Of a stretch of DNA of 6,665 nt, positions 6,538 through 6,665 are shown piece by piece. Numbering within the stretch: position 1 is the stretch's first letter; each line of letters opens with the position of its first letter. The notes beneath the pieces are model-generated. The model was not told the origin of the DNA. It saw only the letters and a list, made by a program, of their open reading frames with translations, and searched no databases. Source of the DNA: Oscillibacter sp. CAG:241 (GTDB lineage: Bacteria > Bacillota > Clostridia > Oscillospirales > Oscillospiraceae); contig FR884112.1 in assembly GCA_000435975.1 (NCBI GenBank), positions 1-6,665 on the forward strand, given 5' to 3'. The position numbers and the translations under genes are program-made.

Positions 6538-6665
6538 ATGCAGGCTATGGTCCATGCGAAAACGTGTATCCAGTGCGGATTGTGTCCGGCGGTGTGCCCG
6601 GACGTGTTTACCCTGGAGCCCGGGGAGCCCGCCCGGGCCATCAGCGGCCCAGTGCCGGAGGAATG
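6538..6665 (+). CDS. Small 4Fe-4S ferredoxin, N-terminal part (continues beyond window)
   Basis: 42 codons are visible before the window edge. Residues 10-21 carry C-IQ-C-GL-C-PAV-CP, the CxxCxxCxxxCP binding motif for one [4Fe-4S] cluster, followed by DVF. This start-then-cluster layout fits a short single-cluster ferredoxin acting as a soluble electron carrier, in which the downstream half usually supplies no second motif or a degenerate one. A larger protein with an N-terminal ferredoxin domain cannot be excluded. The start at 6538 is preferred over ATG 6547 because AAAGGAG (6521-6527) lies 10 nt upstream. The gene diverges from mnmE. I see no convincing plus-strand promoter: TTGCCC at 6455-6460 has only a poor -10 partner at 6478-6483. 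Confidence 0.85.
   Translation, partial: MQAMVHAKTCIQCGLCPAVCPDVFTLEPGEPARAISGPVPEE

Overview
The window is GC-rich. Gene content, strong purine-rich Shine-Dalgarno sites and the kind of surface protein present all suggest a Gram-positive gut-type Clostridia, probably Oscillospiraceae/Ruminococcaceae-like. This placement is inferred from protein style and codon use only. Nearly everything real lies on the minus strand.

Layout, right to left in the direction of transcription: the right edge (6538-6665, plus strand) holds the start of a small 4Fe-4S ferredoxin gene. Facing away from it, across a 132-bp divergent intergenic region with one good promoter, is mnmE (minus, 5038-6405), the tRNA-modification GTPase, complete with all G motifs and the C-terminal FCVGK. 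Next is a 511-bp non-coding stretch (4527-5037). It contains a second clear promoter, a compact cobalamin (B12) riboswitch aptamer, a candidate antiterminator segment and a strong Rho-independent terminator. These lead into the first codons of a very large secreted protein gene (minus, 1-4526), which runs off the left edge after 1508 codons.

The secreted protein has a signal peptide, an unassigned N-terminal beta-type domain, six Listeria-Bacteroides (Flg_new/InlB B-type) repeats, Ig-like (atrophied bacterial Ig) segments, a DUF4430 domain and a Cys-rich tail with 123-bp tandem repeats. DUF4430 is the bacterial relative of the C-terminal domain of transcobalamin and intrinsic factor.

The main result is the pairing of this domain with the leader. 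A B12-sensing transcription-attenuation leader sits directly upstream of an extracellular protein carrying a transcobalamin-like domain. The simplest reading is a corrinoid-capture or corrinoid-related surface protein made when B12 is scarce. The riboswitch and the domain are seen in the sequence; the corrinoid-binding role is inference. The long open frames on the plus strand are antisense shadows of the two minus-strand genes.
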